40,382 nt of DNA from Tubiluchus corallicola (taxonomy: Eukaryota; Priapulida; Priapulimorpha; Priapulimorphida; Tubiluchidae), in NCBI GenBank assembly GCA_030141605.1, contig JAQGDQ010001453.1, forward strand, positions 1-40,382, in the 5' to 3' direction. Of the stretch, positions 25,539 through 37,224 are shown one piece after another. Below the pieces are notes generated by a model, which searched no databases, had not been told where the DNA came from, and saw only the letters and a program-made list of their open reading frames with translations. The stretch's first letter is position 1, and the number at the start of each line of letters is the position of its first letter. The position numbers were made by a program, and so were the translations under genes.

Positions 25539-26570
25539 TTACAGAGAAATAATTTCTTGCACATTCTCACTCTCAATGTTCACATGATTAACGGCAGTCC
25601 TGATCACATCTCCATGACTTGTTTTGTGCCGTAACAGACTTTTATTGTGTAGGAACGACTTCTTGCATTTATCGCACTTGTAAGGCTTAATCTTCCTGGT
25701 CATTTCATCGTGGTTTCTCATGTGTTTCAACAGGCTTTTGTTGTGTAAAAATGACTTTTTGCACTTATCACACTTGTAAGGTTTAACGTCCTTACATTTG
25801 TTCAATTGCGAATTAATGTCTTTGTTGTTTTGGTCACTGGCGCATGGTTTTCTTTTCGTATGATGAATCGACATATGTCCTCCCAAGCTTTGCTTCGAAG
25901 AAAACGGTTTGCCACATTCGTGGCAATTGTAATGTTTCAATGCACATTTGCCTGGTTTGGCACTGTTTTCTTTTTTGTGGCTCAAAGCCATATGTCCTCT
26001 CAAGCTTTGCTTTGAAGAAAATGATTTACCGCATTCTCGACAATTGTAAAGTTCCAATTCACTTGTCTGTGACTTTTCTGTTGCGTGTTTAGCTGTGGCA
26101 TGGTCTGCCAGAGATTTCTCTTGTGTAACCACGCGCTTGTAAGATTTCACCATGTGTTCTGATGGTTTCCGTTTTGTAAGATGGTGAGCAGCTACGTGTC
26201 CCCCAAGGTGTTGTTTTACCGAAAATGATTTGCCGCATTCGCGGCACTTGTAAGGATTTAATTCAAATTTTGAAATGGGTTTTGAAATTAAGTGTCCAGC
26301 AGGTTTATGCTTGACACGCGAAAGTACTTTACCAGACTTGACGCTTTTGTAAGGCTTTGGAATTGCACCGCTGCGATTAGTGTACTTGGAAATTGAGCTG
26401 TCATGAAAAGGAGAATTGCATTTGTAATGTTTCACATGTGAATGACTTCTCATGTGAACCACCAAACTGTACTCAGTGTAAAAAGATTTTGTGCATCTGG
26501 TGCACTTAAAAGGTTTGAAAGGTTTGCGAGCGAGTGTGGAAAGCAGATAGTGACCAGTGAACATTTTCAT
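25539..26570 (-). CDS. C2H2 zinc-finger protein, six fingers, LGGH-type helices
   Basis: A 343-residue open frame from ATG at 26570 to TAA at 25539, with no intron seen. It is probably a nuclear DNA-binding protein. Fingers of the form C-x2-C-x12-H-x3-5-H lie at about residues 22-43, 108-130, 176-198, 214-237, 266-287 and 298-319. Fingers 2 and 4 read KQHLGGHVAAHH and KQSLGGHMSIHH; finger 3 reads KQSLRGHMALSH; fingers 5 and 6 are near duplicates (YKCDKCKKSFLHNKSLL). Segments at about 49-60, 74-93 and 144-161 look like decayed fingers that lost their cysteines, and TGEKPY linkers are absent. No BTB, KRAB or SCAN domain is visible. A second in-frame ATG lies two codons in. Upstream exons cannot be excluded. 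Confidence 0.85.
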   Translation of the reverse strand: MKMFTGHYLLSTLARKPFKPFKCTRCTKSFYTEYSLVVHMRSHSHVKHYKCNSPFHDSSISKYTNRSGAIPKPYKSVKSGKVLSRVKHKPAGHLISKPISKFELNPYKCRECGKSFSVKQHLGGHVAAHHLTKRKPSEHMVKSYKRVVTQEKSLADHATAKHATEKSQTSELELYNCRECGKSFSSKQSLRGHMALSHKKENSAKPGKCALKHYNCHECGKPFSSKQSLGGHMSIHHTKRKPCASDQNNKDINSQLNKCKDVKPYKCDKCKKSFLHNKSLLKHMRNHDEMTRKIKPYKCDKCKKSFLHNKSLLRHKTSHGDVIRTAVNHVNIESENVQEIISL

Positions 26571-27128
26571 TCAATGTTTAGATGTGCTTCATATAACCAA
26601 ACATGAATATCCAACAATGCTGTGCTCTGCCATTTTTGCTATATCAGTGACTGTTACATGGCACAGTTTTATCCTACTAACATTTTTTACTCCACTGTAG
26701 TTTGCATACCATGGATCTGAAAGAAAACATACATCAGTCTTGATCAGACAAAACGTAACACTGCCGTCTATATGTGTTCACGATTTTTTTCCATATTTTT
26801 GTAGTTTTGACATCCCCATAAAATACCGCACCTCCTACTTTTTCTGGTCTATTGTTTGTCTTCACGCCTGCAGGCCAGAAAGCAGACCAACAGGCGTAAT
26901 ATGCACCATATTCCCATAATATTATAGGTTTTTAAGCGTTAAAATTTCAGATTAAAGTCATACATTACTTACCGTCACAACACACAAAAGGCTCCACGTG
27001 AATAACTGTGTTTACACACTAATGCGCAAGCGCTGCCTCGCAGTGACGTAATGGCCCTAAACCTGTATTTTTAGTTTCTTTACATAATGTATGATTATAA
27101 TGTTGCAGCCACGGGAGTTTGTATAGAT
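26571..27128. other. Upstream region of the zinc-finger gene
   Basis: No exon recognised. The zinc-finger promoter should lie here, but no TATA box at a convincing spacing was identified. Confidence 0.4.
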
Positions 27129-27130
27129 TA

Positions 27131-27688
27131 CAGTGTTCCCTCGCTACTTCGCTGTTCGTTTATCGCGGACTCGCAGGTTTTTAAAAATATTAATGTAAAA
27201 TATTCATCGCGGTCTTTTCGCTCTTTCGCGGGTTTTTGCGGTACTCCATCTAAAGTATTTTTGCACATGCGTAGTACGTATTGTACTGTAATGTATACAT
27301 TTGATGAATTTTCCAAAAAAAATCACAAAATGTATAAACATATATTAAAAATATTGATTCTAACATTAAAGAATATTATAAATCATAAAAATTACCATTT
27401 ACAGTAAATAGTGTATTTATTCGGCAGATGACAATGAAGCAAGACCATCGACATCGAGTGCTTCTCACACCAAGGGCTGGTTTGATAAATTTCAGAAGCG
27501 CTATGGACTTAAGAGTGTTCCTCTGCATGGAAAGACTGCCTCTGCCGATAAAGCTGTGTGGGGAGGGTTTATAAAAACTTGAAATAATATATAACTACTA
27601 AGATAAGTATAACGTCCATACTTCGCGGAAATTCATTTATTGCGGGTGGGCTTGGAACGGAACACCCACGATAAGTGAGGGGACACTG
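27131..27688 (+). mobile_element. Tigger/pogo-like DNA transposon, deleted copy
   Basis: Terminal inverted repeats begin CAGTGTTCCCTCGCT and end AGTGAGGGGACACTG (11 of 15 pairs match), flanked by TA at 27129-27130 and 27689-27690. Both the TA target and CAGTG ends fit Tc1/mariner-type pogo/Tigger elements. Subterminal TTCGC/GCGG motifs also fit. Length 558 bp, far shorter than an intact element. Confidence 0.87.
27424..27582 (+). pseudogene. Remnant of Tigger transposase DNA-binding domain
   Basis: The frame reads ADDNEARPSTSSASHTKGWF then DKFQKRYGLKSVPLHGKTAS and ADKA, matching the GWF-x-x-F-x-x-R-x-x-L and G-x-A-x-S-A-D signature of the CENP-B/Tc5-type helix-turn-helix of Tigger and jerky proteins. 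It stops at TGA 27580 and has no catalytic domain, so it is inactive. Confidence 0.8.
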
Positions 27689-27869
27689 TATATAATAATT
27701 AATTACAGGCCTACAAATCTGTTTTTCATGTATGTTAAGTTGTAACAGAAAACAAGTTGCTTTCAATATTAAAAATATGTATGTTTGTTTTTATTGTATT
27801 TTCCAGCTATTTTTTATTAATCTTACCATTATCACCACCTATCAAACCGTCACTATCATCACTACCATC

Positions 27870-28115
27870 AGGTGTATTTTTCTTGTTCTCTTTCTTCTTC
27901 TTCTTCTTCTTGTTCCTATTCTTGCAGTTGTTGTTGTTGTTCTGTTTCTCTGTCTGTCTGTTGCTGCTGCTCTTTTTATTTTTCTTGTTTTTGTTTTTGT
28001 TCTTGTCCTTTTTGTCCTTAATTGTTGTCTCTGTCTGTTTGTCATTGTTCTTGTCCTTGTTGTGTCTGTCTGTTGCTGCTCTACTTCTTCTTTTTCTTTT
28101 GATTCCTCTTGTTGT
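27870..28115. repeat. Pyrimidine-rich low-complexity tract
   Basis: CTTCTT, TTGTTG and TCTGTCTG runs on the plus strand. The long hydrophobic or basic open frames across it come from composition. Confidence 0.85.
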
Positions 28116-28249
28116 TTTTCTTCAATCCTTCAGGAATCATCTTTTTCTTTTGGAAAGGTTAAAATTATTTATTGCATATGGGACTACACGTATGCAGGTG
28201 TTCGGTTTTTTCAAATGTCCTGATATCCCGAGGGGTGAGGTTTTTTAGG

Positions 28250-29317
28250 TGAATTAAAATTAGAAAGCTGCCCAATTGAAAAAAAAATCATAAAATGATG
28301 GCTTGTGTAGAACTTGCCTTGCCATCAAATGTATTCATATGCAGTAAGTGACAAAAAGCGATAATATTTTGTGGTCGCACAAACCCCTAAAACTAATGAG
28401 TGAGCCATTGTTTTAAGTATACAGTAAATAAAACAGTAGGCGGGGGTGGCGGCTGTGAGCATACGGAGAGAGTATTTATTTGGCAGCAATGCAAATAATT
28501 ATACTTCATTTACAACAATGCTAAAATAAAAGGTTATGCTAAATATAATGCTTTTTGTATGCAGAAACTGTAACAAAAATTTTTTTTATTAGTTTTCCAC
28601 TACCCTCCCCCGTCCTCCTGGGCCCCTATGGTAACTTGAATTTTTTGCATACTTTTGCTACAACGGAATTCGATGTTTAAAAACGCAATTGCTTGTGTCT
28701 ACAGTGACTTTTAGTGTGATGAAAACAATTATAATTACAGTGTATTGTCAGTACTAAATTTTTGATGCGTTTGAAGTTAAACAAATTTTAACCTATTTAA
28801 TTTTATGTGTTGAAAAACTGTGAGCAATTACTGTTTCTTATAATTAAAAATATGGCAGTGGCAGCTAATCGACGCCCTGATAGAAACGTGTTTGTTAATC
28901 TGACATTGATAAAAATGGGGTCAAGATTCCGGGGAAATATTGTGGACAATATAAATTGGTGCAGGCAATATGGTTTGCCATGAATGGACCAACAAATCGG
29001 CAAATGTTTGGAGATTATTTAATTGGATACATGTGGGATCAGCGTTTCGGTGAAACCGCATTTTTTAATTTTTGGTTTCAAGTCGCAGATCAACTGTACG
29101 TTGTTTAATTCTTCTTTTTAACTGAAGTTCACGAAATTTTGAAGTTACAATTGCGTTTCTTTATTGTTCTTTGATTGGTGTTTTGAGTTGTTGCATTCTT
29201 CATTACTGGCGAAATCTCGTTTACTACGTCTGCACAAGAAAACAAAAACACACAATTGTTGGAAATCAATGTTTATTCAAGTTCGATTAGAATGGATAAT
29301 CCACGTAGGAACTGTTT
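28250..29317. other. Intergenic region, one short unassigned open frame
   Basis: Mostly AT-rich. An ATG-started frame of 43 codons at 28851-28982 (+) reads MAVAANRRPDRNVFVN and ends WCRQYGLP, with protein-like composition; I do not recognise it. It could be a transposon remnant. Confidence 0.3.
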
Positions 29318-30310
29318 TAGCCGTAAACGTGTAATAATCGCTCGTTTTTTAATATGGATCTTATGAAAAGCTGACTCAGTAACTGCTTGTGGTGTGTTAT
29401 TAAATGCGTTGTTAAAATGTTGCGTGTTCTCGTTAATAGGACGTTTTCCTGTAATTATACATTTAGTTTAAACATCATTTATGGGAGTATACATGCAGAA
29501 TAAAAGTATCTGATTTGTTTAAATGCAAAAATTGTTTATTTACAATACATTTGGCATTTGAAAAAATATTGACACAATATACACAATAAGGAATATTTAC
29601 AGCACAAAGAATTTATGGAATGTATATAACAAAAATGAAAAAGATATTACACAAATTACAAGAAACCACACAAATTTATACATAATGAATATGAAAAAAG
29701 CATCAAATTAATCAAAAAATATCAATTCAGAAGGTTTATCAAAAGTAATTTACGAATTATTTTGGGGGGCGGTTACCAAAATCGGTTGTAAAAAATCGTG
29801 ACCCTACAAGGGTTAAGCAAAACGTACCATTTCATAATCAAACCAACTCTAGATAAACAAATAGGTGCCTAGCATTTAAAAAAAAGCGAAAAGTTCTTTT
29901 CTAGACACAGTTAACTTATGAATTCTTGACACACATACTAACATTACATGGGTAAACATAAAAACACTGAATATAGTGCCAGCTGTTACACTATGAGAAA
30001 TCTTACTTTCACGTGTTAGTTAGGCAACATGTGACCCGGCCACATTTCTATACAAAAATCATTAATGCAATTTCACACGAATCAAGACTTAAACAACTTC
30101 TTAAACAATCCATTATATAATGAATTTTACTAAATTTTTATTAGGAACATCCAACGTTTCTACTGCAAACTAGCAGTCATCATCAAGTGTATCAACAGTC
30201 ATGTGATCATTTTATCAAGCAATTTATTCACAATGGAGAAAAAGAATATCAAGTCAAAAAACTCCAATTTACATTTCTAGAGAATAACAATCTGTATTTA
30301 CATATTTACA
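29318..30310. repeat. Dispersed repeat R, copy 1
   Basis: Shares TTTTAGCCGTAAACGTGTAA, AACTGCTTGTGGTGTGTTAT, ATCTGATTTGTTTAAAT, AATCGTGACCCTA and ACAATGGAGAAAAA with 38505-38980. Unidentified family. No coding capacity seen. Confidence 0.8.
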
Positions 30311-30499
30311 CAATTGTGTAGTTATAGCAGTGGTTATACTATGAGTTAAGCTGCTATATTATGTACTTATGAAGGCTCGGTAACTGGACCCATGGAGGAC
30401 TCCGTATTTTTCTTACGATCATTATTATGTTCATTAAAATATATGTAAAAAAATGTTCAAAACGTTCCAAATATGTTCAACTGAACATTTCTTTGATGT

Positions 30500-30780
30500 T
30501 CAAAAATGTTCATTCTAATATTGAGAAGAATTTAAAGCTGATTCAAGACAACTTCTCCTGTTATGAGCAAAAATATGCATTTTAATGTCAGCAACAAGGT
30601 AAAACTGATTCAACGCAGTTTCTCTTTGGAGGTTATAAGCAAAAATATTTATTTCAATGTTGGCAAGTTAAAAGCCAGTGCAAGACAGCTTTGTACTGGG
30701 AGGATGTGCCAAGTCAAAAGCAAGATGACCCAAATTTCTCTCGGGAGGCTTGGAGAATTACGTTTCAATTTGAACGTTAA
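30500..30780 (+). repeat. Decayed tandem repeats
   Basis: Roughly 80-bp units share GAGCAAAAATAT/AAGCAAAAATAT, TTCAATGTTGGCAA and ATTCAAGACAACTTCTC-like pieces with many differences. The open frame at 30563-30787 runs through them and is probably spurious. Confidence 0.5.
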
Positions 30781-30786
30781 TTGCTA

Positions 30787-30918
30787 AAAACTATTTATTA
30801 AGCTGCAGTATGTTAAGTTAGTTGCACTGTATCATATACAAGGTGTGCACAAAAACTATTTATTAAGCTGCAGTATGTTAAGTTAGTTGCACTGTATCGT
30901 ATACAAGTTGTGCATAAA
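30787..30918 (+). repeat. Tandem duplication of about 66 bp
   Basis: Two near-identical copies of AAAAACTATTTATTAAGCTG, CAGTATGTTAAGTTAGTTGC and CACTGTATC-TATACAAG. Confidence 0.9.
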
Positions 30919-30919
30919 A

Positions 30920-32876
30920 ACTAACTATAAGATAGAGGGACCACGATGCTGATGATGCTGGGTGTTTGTGAGGCGGCAGTTACCGAGCCGATGAGGAGGA
31001 ATTTTCTGAAGAGCAGGGGGAGGGGGATTGAAAACAATAATCATAATTTCTATTTCTGGTGCTTTAATTAAAAAGCGTAATTGTTCATTAAGAAGCGTAA
31101 TTGTTTAAAGTACGCTCAAAACATTTTAATGATTTGAAGCATCAAAAGTGTTCATATTAGAATTGATCCCCCTCCCATGCCGATAGTGACCAGGCGGTGG
31201 GAAGCTAATTTTTAACAACATGGCGACACATATTTTAGCCATATTTAACTGATTGTATATTCAAACGTTATCTATACATGGACAGCCATGGTTACGATAT
31301 TAGGCAACATCTTTAAATTATGCAACGTGGCAAACTTGATGCCTATAGTCAAAATAACCGCTTGACTATATACAAGGTTGTGTGTCATAATAGCAATTAT
31401 TTTCATAGAAGGGGAGTACTGCAAGATTGCACATCATTGGTTTGTATTATAAGGCAGTTACAATACGCATATGTAAAACACACGTTAGACAAAATTATGG
31501 TTAAAAATACATCATGTCCAAAGAACAAAACAAGACTTTCAAAGGGAGGTATCCCAGGATATATTTTACATAATATGTATCCTTGTAAAGTTTAACGGTG
31601 CATTCAGACTAGCAATTCCCCCCCCCCCCCTCCCCATGTTAACTCGCCAAGTAACTGGCGAGTGTGCAAATTTTGAGAGAACACGCGCGACAAAAAACTC
31701 CCCGGTGTGAACGCTTCATTAGATTGTAAAGCTTAAACATGACAATGTGAAAATGTCGGAAATAAGGCATCTTCTAAAAATTCTTACTGTGTTTTGTCTT
31801 AGGAAAAACTTTCAAAGTTTGGTGCCTGTGCATTCTATTTTCTAGAAATTTGCACAATTCTCGCTTTCAGTTACTAGTAATTTAATAAAACAACTTATTT
31901 TTGCATTTCTGAGATAATATTTGTTGATAAGCTCTTTGAAGACAAGATTTTTAATCAAAATTCAGCCTTAACATTAAAAATTGCATTGCGCACTGTCAGG
32001 CCTCAAGGCACTTCATCTAACTTTACAAGCAATTAAATGTAAAACAGAAACCTGAGAGGTTAAAACTTCCAATTACTAAGAAATTTTTGAGATTTGCTTT
32101 AAATTGAAAGTGAATTTTGATCGTGCAAATATGTAAAATCAAACAATTTGTGATGGCGATTTAATATGACAAGCGTTTATGCATTTGGTGATTCATGTGA
32201 TTAAGATTGTTTAGGATGGATTACTCCTTCGCTGGCTTTATGAATCCATTGTGTAAATCTAAGTCAAGATCTCTCAACAAATTTTGCAAATGTCTCACAA
32301 GCTTATCCATCTGAATGCTGATCAATGTAATGCTTCCAAGCGGCCATTTTGTCCTTCGCCATTCAACAATCTTTTGGTGCAATAATTTTTTGTACCGTGA
32401 GATGGTTTTGTGTCTATGTTAAGATACGTGTGTATATTACCTCTATGCTATGTTTATTTTAGATAAGATTCTACTTGTAAACGTGTGCTTTAATTTTTTT
32501 TAGATGGGCGTATTTTGTTGTAGCTAATATCGTTTTTTACTTTATTAGATGTGTTTTTATTCACTCCTACTGCACCGTAAATGACTATAAAAAAGCTTTA
32601 GCACGAAGCGAGTCAACGTCAAGCTCTGAGCAGAGTAGGACCTCCAAGAATGGCAAATCGGGTGCTAATAACCAGTTTGTTCAATTCAACTGAGGTTTAT
32701 TTATCTTGTTCAATTGAAATTTTTTTTGATGATTTATGCTAATATGATGGATAAAAGCTACGTCACAATTTTTTTCATACACCCGTTTGAGTAGTGAGTT
32801 CGCACTTAAAACTAAGTTTTTAAAAAATCGTTTTTCGTCTTTTGGTTTTAAAAAACTTTATATCAGCTTTACACTG
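30920..32876. other. Intergenic region, no gene seen
   Basis: AT-rich sequence with a poly-C run at about 31618-31632. The block at about 31595-31720 has weakly matching ends (GCATTCAGAC and GTGTGAACGC) and could be a small MITE, without a clear target duplication. No convincing exon. Confidence 0.4.
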
Positions 32877-35800
32877 TATATATATATATATATATATATA
32901 ATAATCTTTATTTGCCATTAAAAACATTGATAATCACTGATAAAAACTTTACAGAGATAATCAATCAGTGTTAGTTAATAAAAACTTACACTGCTAAAGG
33001 CAAATGCGTCAGTGCAATCTAAACTACTGTGCAGTAATGACGAATAAAATCAAACATATTTACAACTATACACAAAAAAATATAAAAAAAAACTATGATT
33101 TAATTAATATGGCCGTGGATATATAAATTCTGAATTAGTGTGTATGTTGTCGTACTGGTGTGATGGTATTTCATATCTGGTTAATATTAGTGATTTTAAT
33201 TTTGTTTTAAATGCTGATAGGGACTTGATTTGTTTAACCTGTAATGATAGAGAATTCCAAAGTAGAATTGCTTGTTTGATTACAGAGTTCGCTCCATAGT
33301 GGGTATTTGTCCTAATTTGTTTTAGATTGCTTGTTCTGGAATTAACGATAGGATTTGGAAAAAAGGTAAATCTGTTATTCTGGAATGGTTTGCTGATGTT
33401 GTTAATGTATTTAAATATAAAAAGCAGAGTAAAATATTCTTTGTGTGCTTCAATGATTGGGAATTTTAAAGTTTTTCTCAGGTTAGTTGTTGAAGCTTTG
33501 AATTTTTGTCTACCTGCCTTGTGTTTGTATGAGTACCCAGCTATCAATCTCAACGCATAGTTTTGAAGGAGATTTAATTTTAAGTAATTTTCTCTTTTGG
33601 TTTTTTGAAGTAGCGTACATCCATATAAGAAGTGTGGTAGAACTAAAGTTTCATATATTAGTGTTTTAGTTTCCTTTGTTAGTTGCCCTTTAACTTGTCG
33701 GAGATATGATGTGCTAGATGCCATTTTTGTGTATAAGTTATTAAAGTGATCATCCCATGAAAGATTATTGTCTACTTGTATGCCCAGGAATTTAACATTG
33801 TTAGTTTGTTTGATTACAGCATTATCTATTGTCAAAGTGGTTGATGATGCATCATTAGTATTTAATGAGGGTGACAGTATCATGAATTCTGTTTTGTCAT
33901 TATTCATTTTTAGCTTGTAATGACTAAATGCCATATTTATATTTTTTATATCTTCTTCTAAATAATTTATTGCAGTTTGGACATTTTCATGGGCTATGTA
34001 GATTGTAGTGTCATCAGCGTATTGCGTTATTTGTGAGTGTTTTAATACACTGGATATGTTGTTTATATATAGGCAAAATAATAACGGACCTAGTAGTGTT
34101 CCTTACGGTATACCTCTGTTTAACGTGGCCCAGTCAGAAAAGTTGGTTGTATCTAACTTTACTCGTTGTTGTCTATCTTTGAGATAATTTTGTATCAGTT
34201 TTAACGATATCGAATCTAATCCGATTTGTTTTAAATTATCGTAAAGTAGTTCGTGATTAATGCTATCGAAAGCTTTACTTAAATCCAAAAATGCTGCTGA
34301 AATGTATTGCTTGTTGTCTAAACTATGTCTCCAATTTTCTGTTGTGTGTATTAGGGCGTCTATGGTTGAATGGTGTTTACGGAAGCCAAACTGATGTTTT
34401 GATAAAAGTTCATGTTTATTTACATATGAATTTATCTGATCATAAATTTCCCACCTTTTCCCAAACTTTGCCGAAACAATGGATTACGGAAATTGGGCGA
34501 TAATTTATAGGATCACATTTTGGATCTTTTTTATGGATTGGAGTCACGTTTGCCATTTTACATACCGTTGGAAATTCGCCTCTCATAATTATCTGATTAG
34601 CAATGTAAGTCATATGCGGGGATATTACAGATGCACTATCTTTTAGAATTTTGATAGGAATATCTGATGGTCCACTCCCTTTGTTGGAACTTAGGTTATT
34701 TAATATGTCGTTAATTTCTCCTACTGTGACGCTTTTGAATGAGAATACTGTGTTAGACGATTTGTTTTTTAATTTATTAATTATATTATTGCTAATATGA
34801 GAAGCCACTCCCTTAAAATTTCCAAGATTCAGGAATATTGCATTTAGCGCATTGGCAATATCTTTGGGTTTTGTAATAACAGTGTTGTTGATCTTAATTT
34901 CGTCAACACGCGTTAGTTTGTTACGACATTTATTTATTACATTGTTAATAATTTTCCATTTTTCTTTAGTATTTCTTACGTTTTTACATTGTTGTTGTAT
35001 ATGTTTATTTTTCAAGCATTTATTAAGATTATTAAATTGATTTCTCTTTTTTTATAATTGTTATGATTGTTTTTAGTTTTGTTCTTTTCCCATATATTAT
35101 ACATTCTGTTTTTCGCTATTCTTAGTTTGTCAAGTTCAGGTGTTGTCCAGGTACTTTCGTTATTGAGTTTGCTTTGTTGTGGGATTTGCTTTACGTTTTT
35201 ATATGGTGCATGTACATTAAGGCAATATTCGACATTATATGTCAGAATATTAACTTGTGTATCTATTTTATCAGTCATATATACGGAGGTCCAGTTCATT
35301 TTTGCTAAGTCGATTAAGTATGAATGTTTGTTGTATTGGGCGTAGTCTCTCATTAAATGCCAGACTGAATTTTGGTTATTATTATGCTGTGGGGTCATTT
35401 TATCTACTAATATTATGAAATGATGATCTGAATAATCACACGGAAAAGTATCATATGCTACGAAATTATTGTTACTATTCGAAATGAAATGGTCGATTAC
35501 TGTGGCTGATGTTTTAGAAATTCGAGTAGGTTTATTGTTGTTAAGTATGTGGACATTATATTGTTTTAAGAGCTCTGTGTATGTTTTGTATGCCAGTGTG
35601 TTTGTAGCTAAAATATCAAGGTTGAAATCGCCCATTATAAGAACTTTTTTATTTTCGAAAACACTGCGTTCTAGTTCTTCACTAAAGTATTTGAAAAGTG
35701 TTTTGTGTTTGAGATTGGGTGGTCTATATATAGTTCCTATTACACAGTTCTCAATGCTGCACCAAACAGATTCAATCTTGCCGGTTCTGATGCCTTTCAT

Positions 35801-35896
35801 TTCTTGTGGTCTCAGGTGTGAAGGTATATACATCGCAACCCCTCCACCTTTCTTATTTTTACATCTTATTGTAGCAACGGCACGGATTCTGTGCAT
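32877..35896 (-). mobile_element. CR1/L2-group LINE, degenerate copy
   Basis: A non-LTR retrotransposon in minus orientation. 35012-35896 encodes the C-terminal part of an APE-type endonuclease: GGGVAMYI, MGDFNLD, VIDHFIS and SDHH. 33104-35015 encodes reverse transcriptase: PIHKKDP, YRPISV, FLDLSKAFDSI, Y-A-D-D at about 34010-34021, then KFLGIQVD and a C-terminal LLWNSL. Breaks: a frameshift near 35040, a frameshift near 34450, and TAA at 34103-34105 where the family has GIPQG. The 3' end reads AAATAAAGATTATTA then a (TA)n tail at about 32877-32900, typical of CR1/L2 elements. The 5' end of the endonuclease is missing; homology passes into the inverted-repeat arm at about 35874. Inactive. Confidence 0.87.
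33104..35896 (-). pseudogene. LINE endonuclease-reverse transcriptase, broken reading frame
   Basis: Three open segments (35012-35896, 34440-35015, 33104-34439 with a nonsense codon at 34103) together give one endonuclease-reverse transcriptase order. The nonsense codon is one base from a glutamine codon. No intact polyprotein can be made from this copy. Confidence 0.85.
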
Positions 35897-37224
35897 TACT
35901 TTAGTTGCTTCAATTATTTATTATTAATAGAGTTCTACTTTTCCAGCTTTTTATAAAAAATGCCGTTGATTTAAATGTTAAAAATCCAAGACGAAGTGTA
36001 TTTCTCTTTGATTAAAAAACGTTCATTTATAAGAATGTCAGTTTAAATAATCTCAGTCAATGATTTCAATTATAAATGCTATGGAATTATCCAAAAACTG
36101 CATTATGCCTGCTGAAGTATAAATGTAGCAGACTTAGCTTTTTTGTTAATCTTACTTACATATTCGTGCACGAGGCGCCATCTGTGGCGGGAATGTAAAG
36201 CTTTTGGTTTTGGTCAGTTTTTCACCTGCTAGTCACCTGTCTGTTTTACTCACCTGTGTTCTGAACAGTCAGGTTAATCCACTTTATGGGATATGTGGGA
36301 CATTTATGTACTGATTATGTTACAATAAAGCATTCAGTGGTGTTAACCTCTGTTGACAGTGTTTCTGTGACTACAATAAAGTGCTAATAAAATGTTGTTC
36401 ATTAAGTAACAGCATGTAGTACGATATGTTTAACTCTTATTTCAAAATTTGATTTTTTTTTGCATTAAAGTTGCACCAGTTTGCTAAATATCCAACAATA
36501 ATTTAAATAATAATTTAATTTAAATTTAAATTTAAACGGGTTATTAAATTGGTTATTGTGAGCTATTTAACAAATTGATGTCATCCTTGCTAAGTTGCTA
36601 CATTAAGAATTTGACAACTGCATGCAGTGTATGTCAGTCATGTTCTTTGGCTTATACGATTGTTTCTTTACTTTTATTTCGCAAGGATGACATAACTTTT
36701 CTCTTCAGCACATAGACGCAAAAAACTACAGATTTTTGAACTTTTTCGATGATCTGTTTCCATCCTAGGGTGTTATCTTCATAGCAGGCCAGAAAGCAAA
36801 GCTTTATAACTCCATGTACTCTATGCCGGCGTCCGGACGGAAAACCGAAAGTGCTCCTGCCAAAAAGCTGCCTCCACGAGGAGTTATTGAGAAGGAGAGC
36901 ATCCGCTCTCATGTTGACACACCTGTAATTCTCTCATTAAAACCAGAAAATTGTCAAATTAGAGGTCAAAGAAAACCTATTTATCAGGTGAAGCGGTAGC
37001 AAGTTTTAAATGCATAGAGGTTAAAGACAAAATTCTGCAGAGAATTTGACTCAAAATTTGTGATACATGCCCTGCTTGTGTTTGTTTTAGTTTAAAATTT
37101 TATGTATCATTTTTGGAAATAAAAAGTACATTATTATGTTGATTGTTTACGATAAATGTGTTGCTTTTTTTTATAAAAATATTGTATCAGTACTCCTAAG
37201 GTCGAGCATACTGTGAATTATTTT
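35874..37224. repeat. Left arm of a large inverted repeat
   Basis: About 1.35 kb, an inverted match to 38982-40345 with scattered substitutions and small indels. The outer end (35874-35896) is shared with the LINE endonuclease frame. It carries an open frame at 36814-36999 (+) ending IYQVKR and AATAAA at about 37119 on plus, resembling a terminal exon with 3' UTR. The opposite strand is also open at 36652-36912. No protein family recognised. Confidence 0.88.
36814..36999 (+). other. Unassigned open frame in left inverted-repeat arm
   Basis: 61 codons, MYSMPASGRKTESAPAKK to IYQVKR, stop TAG. The right arm has the same frame with changes L/P, G/E, D/G and P/L, all replacements, so there is no sign of protein-level constraint. 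It could be a captured exon or chance. Confidence 0.25.

Noticed and set aside
27732-28248. Two 163-codon open frames rich in Leu, Phe and Val
   Set aside because: They result from the pyrimidine-rich tract; the opposite strand gives Arg/Thr runs in the same way.
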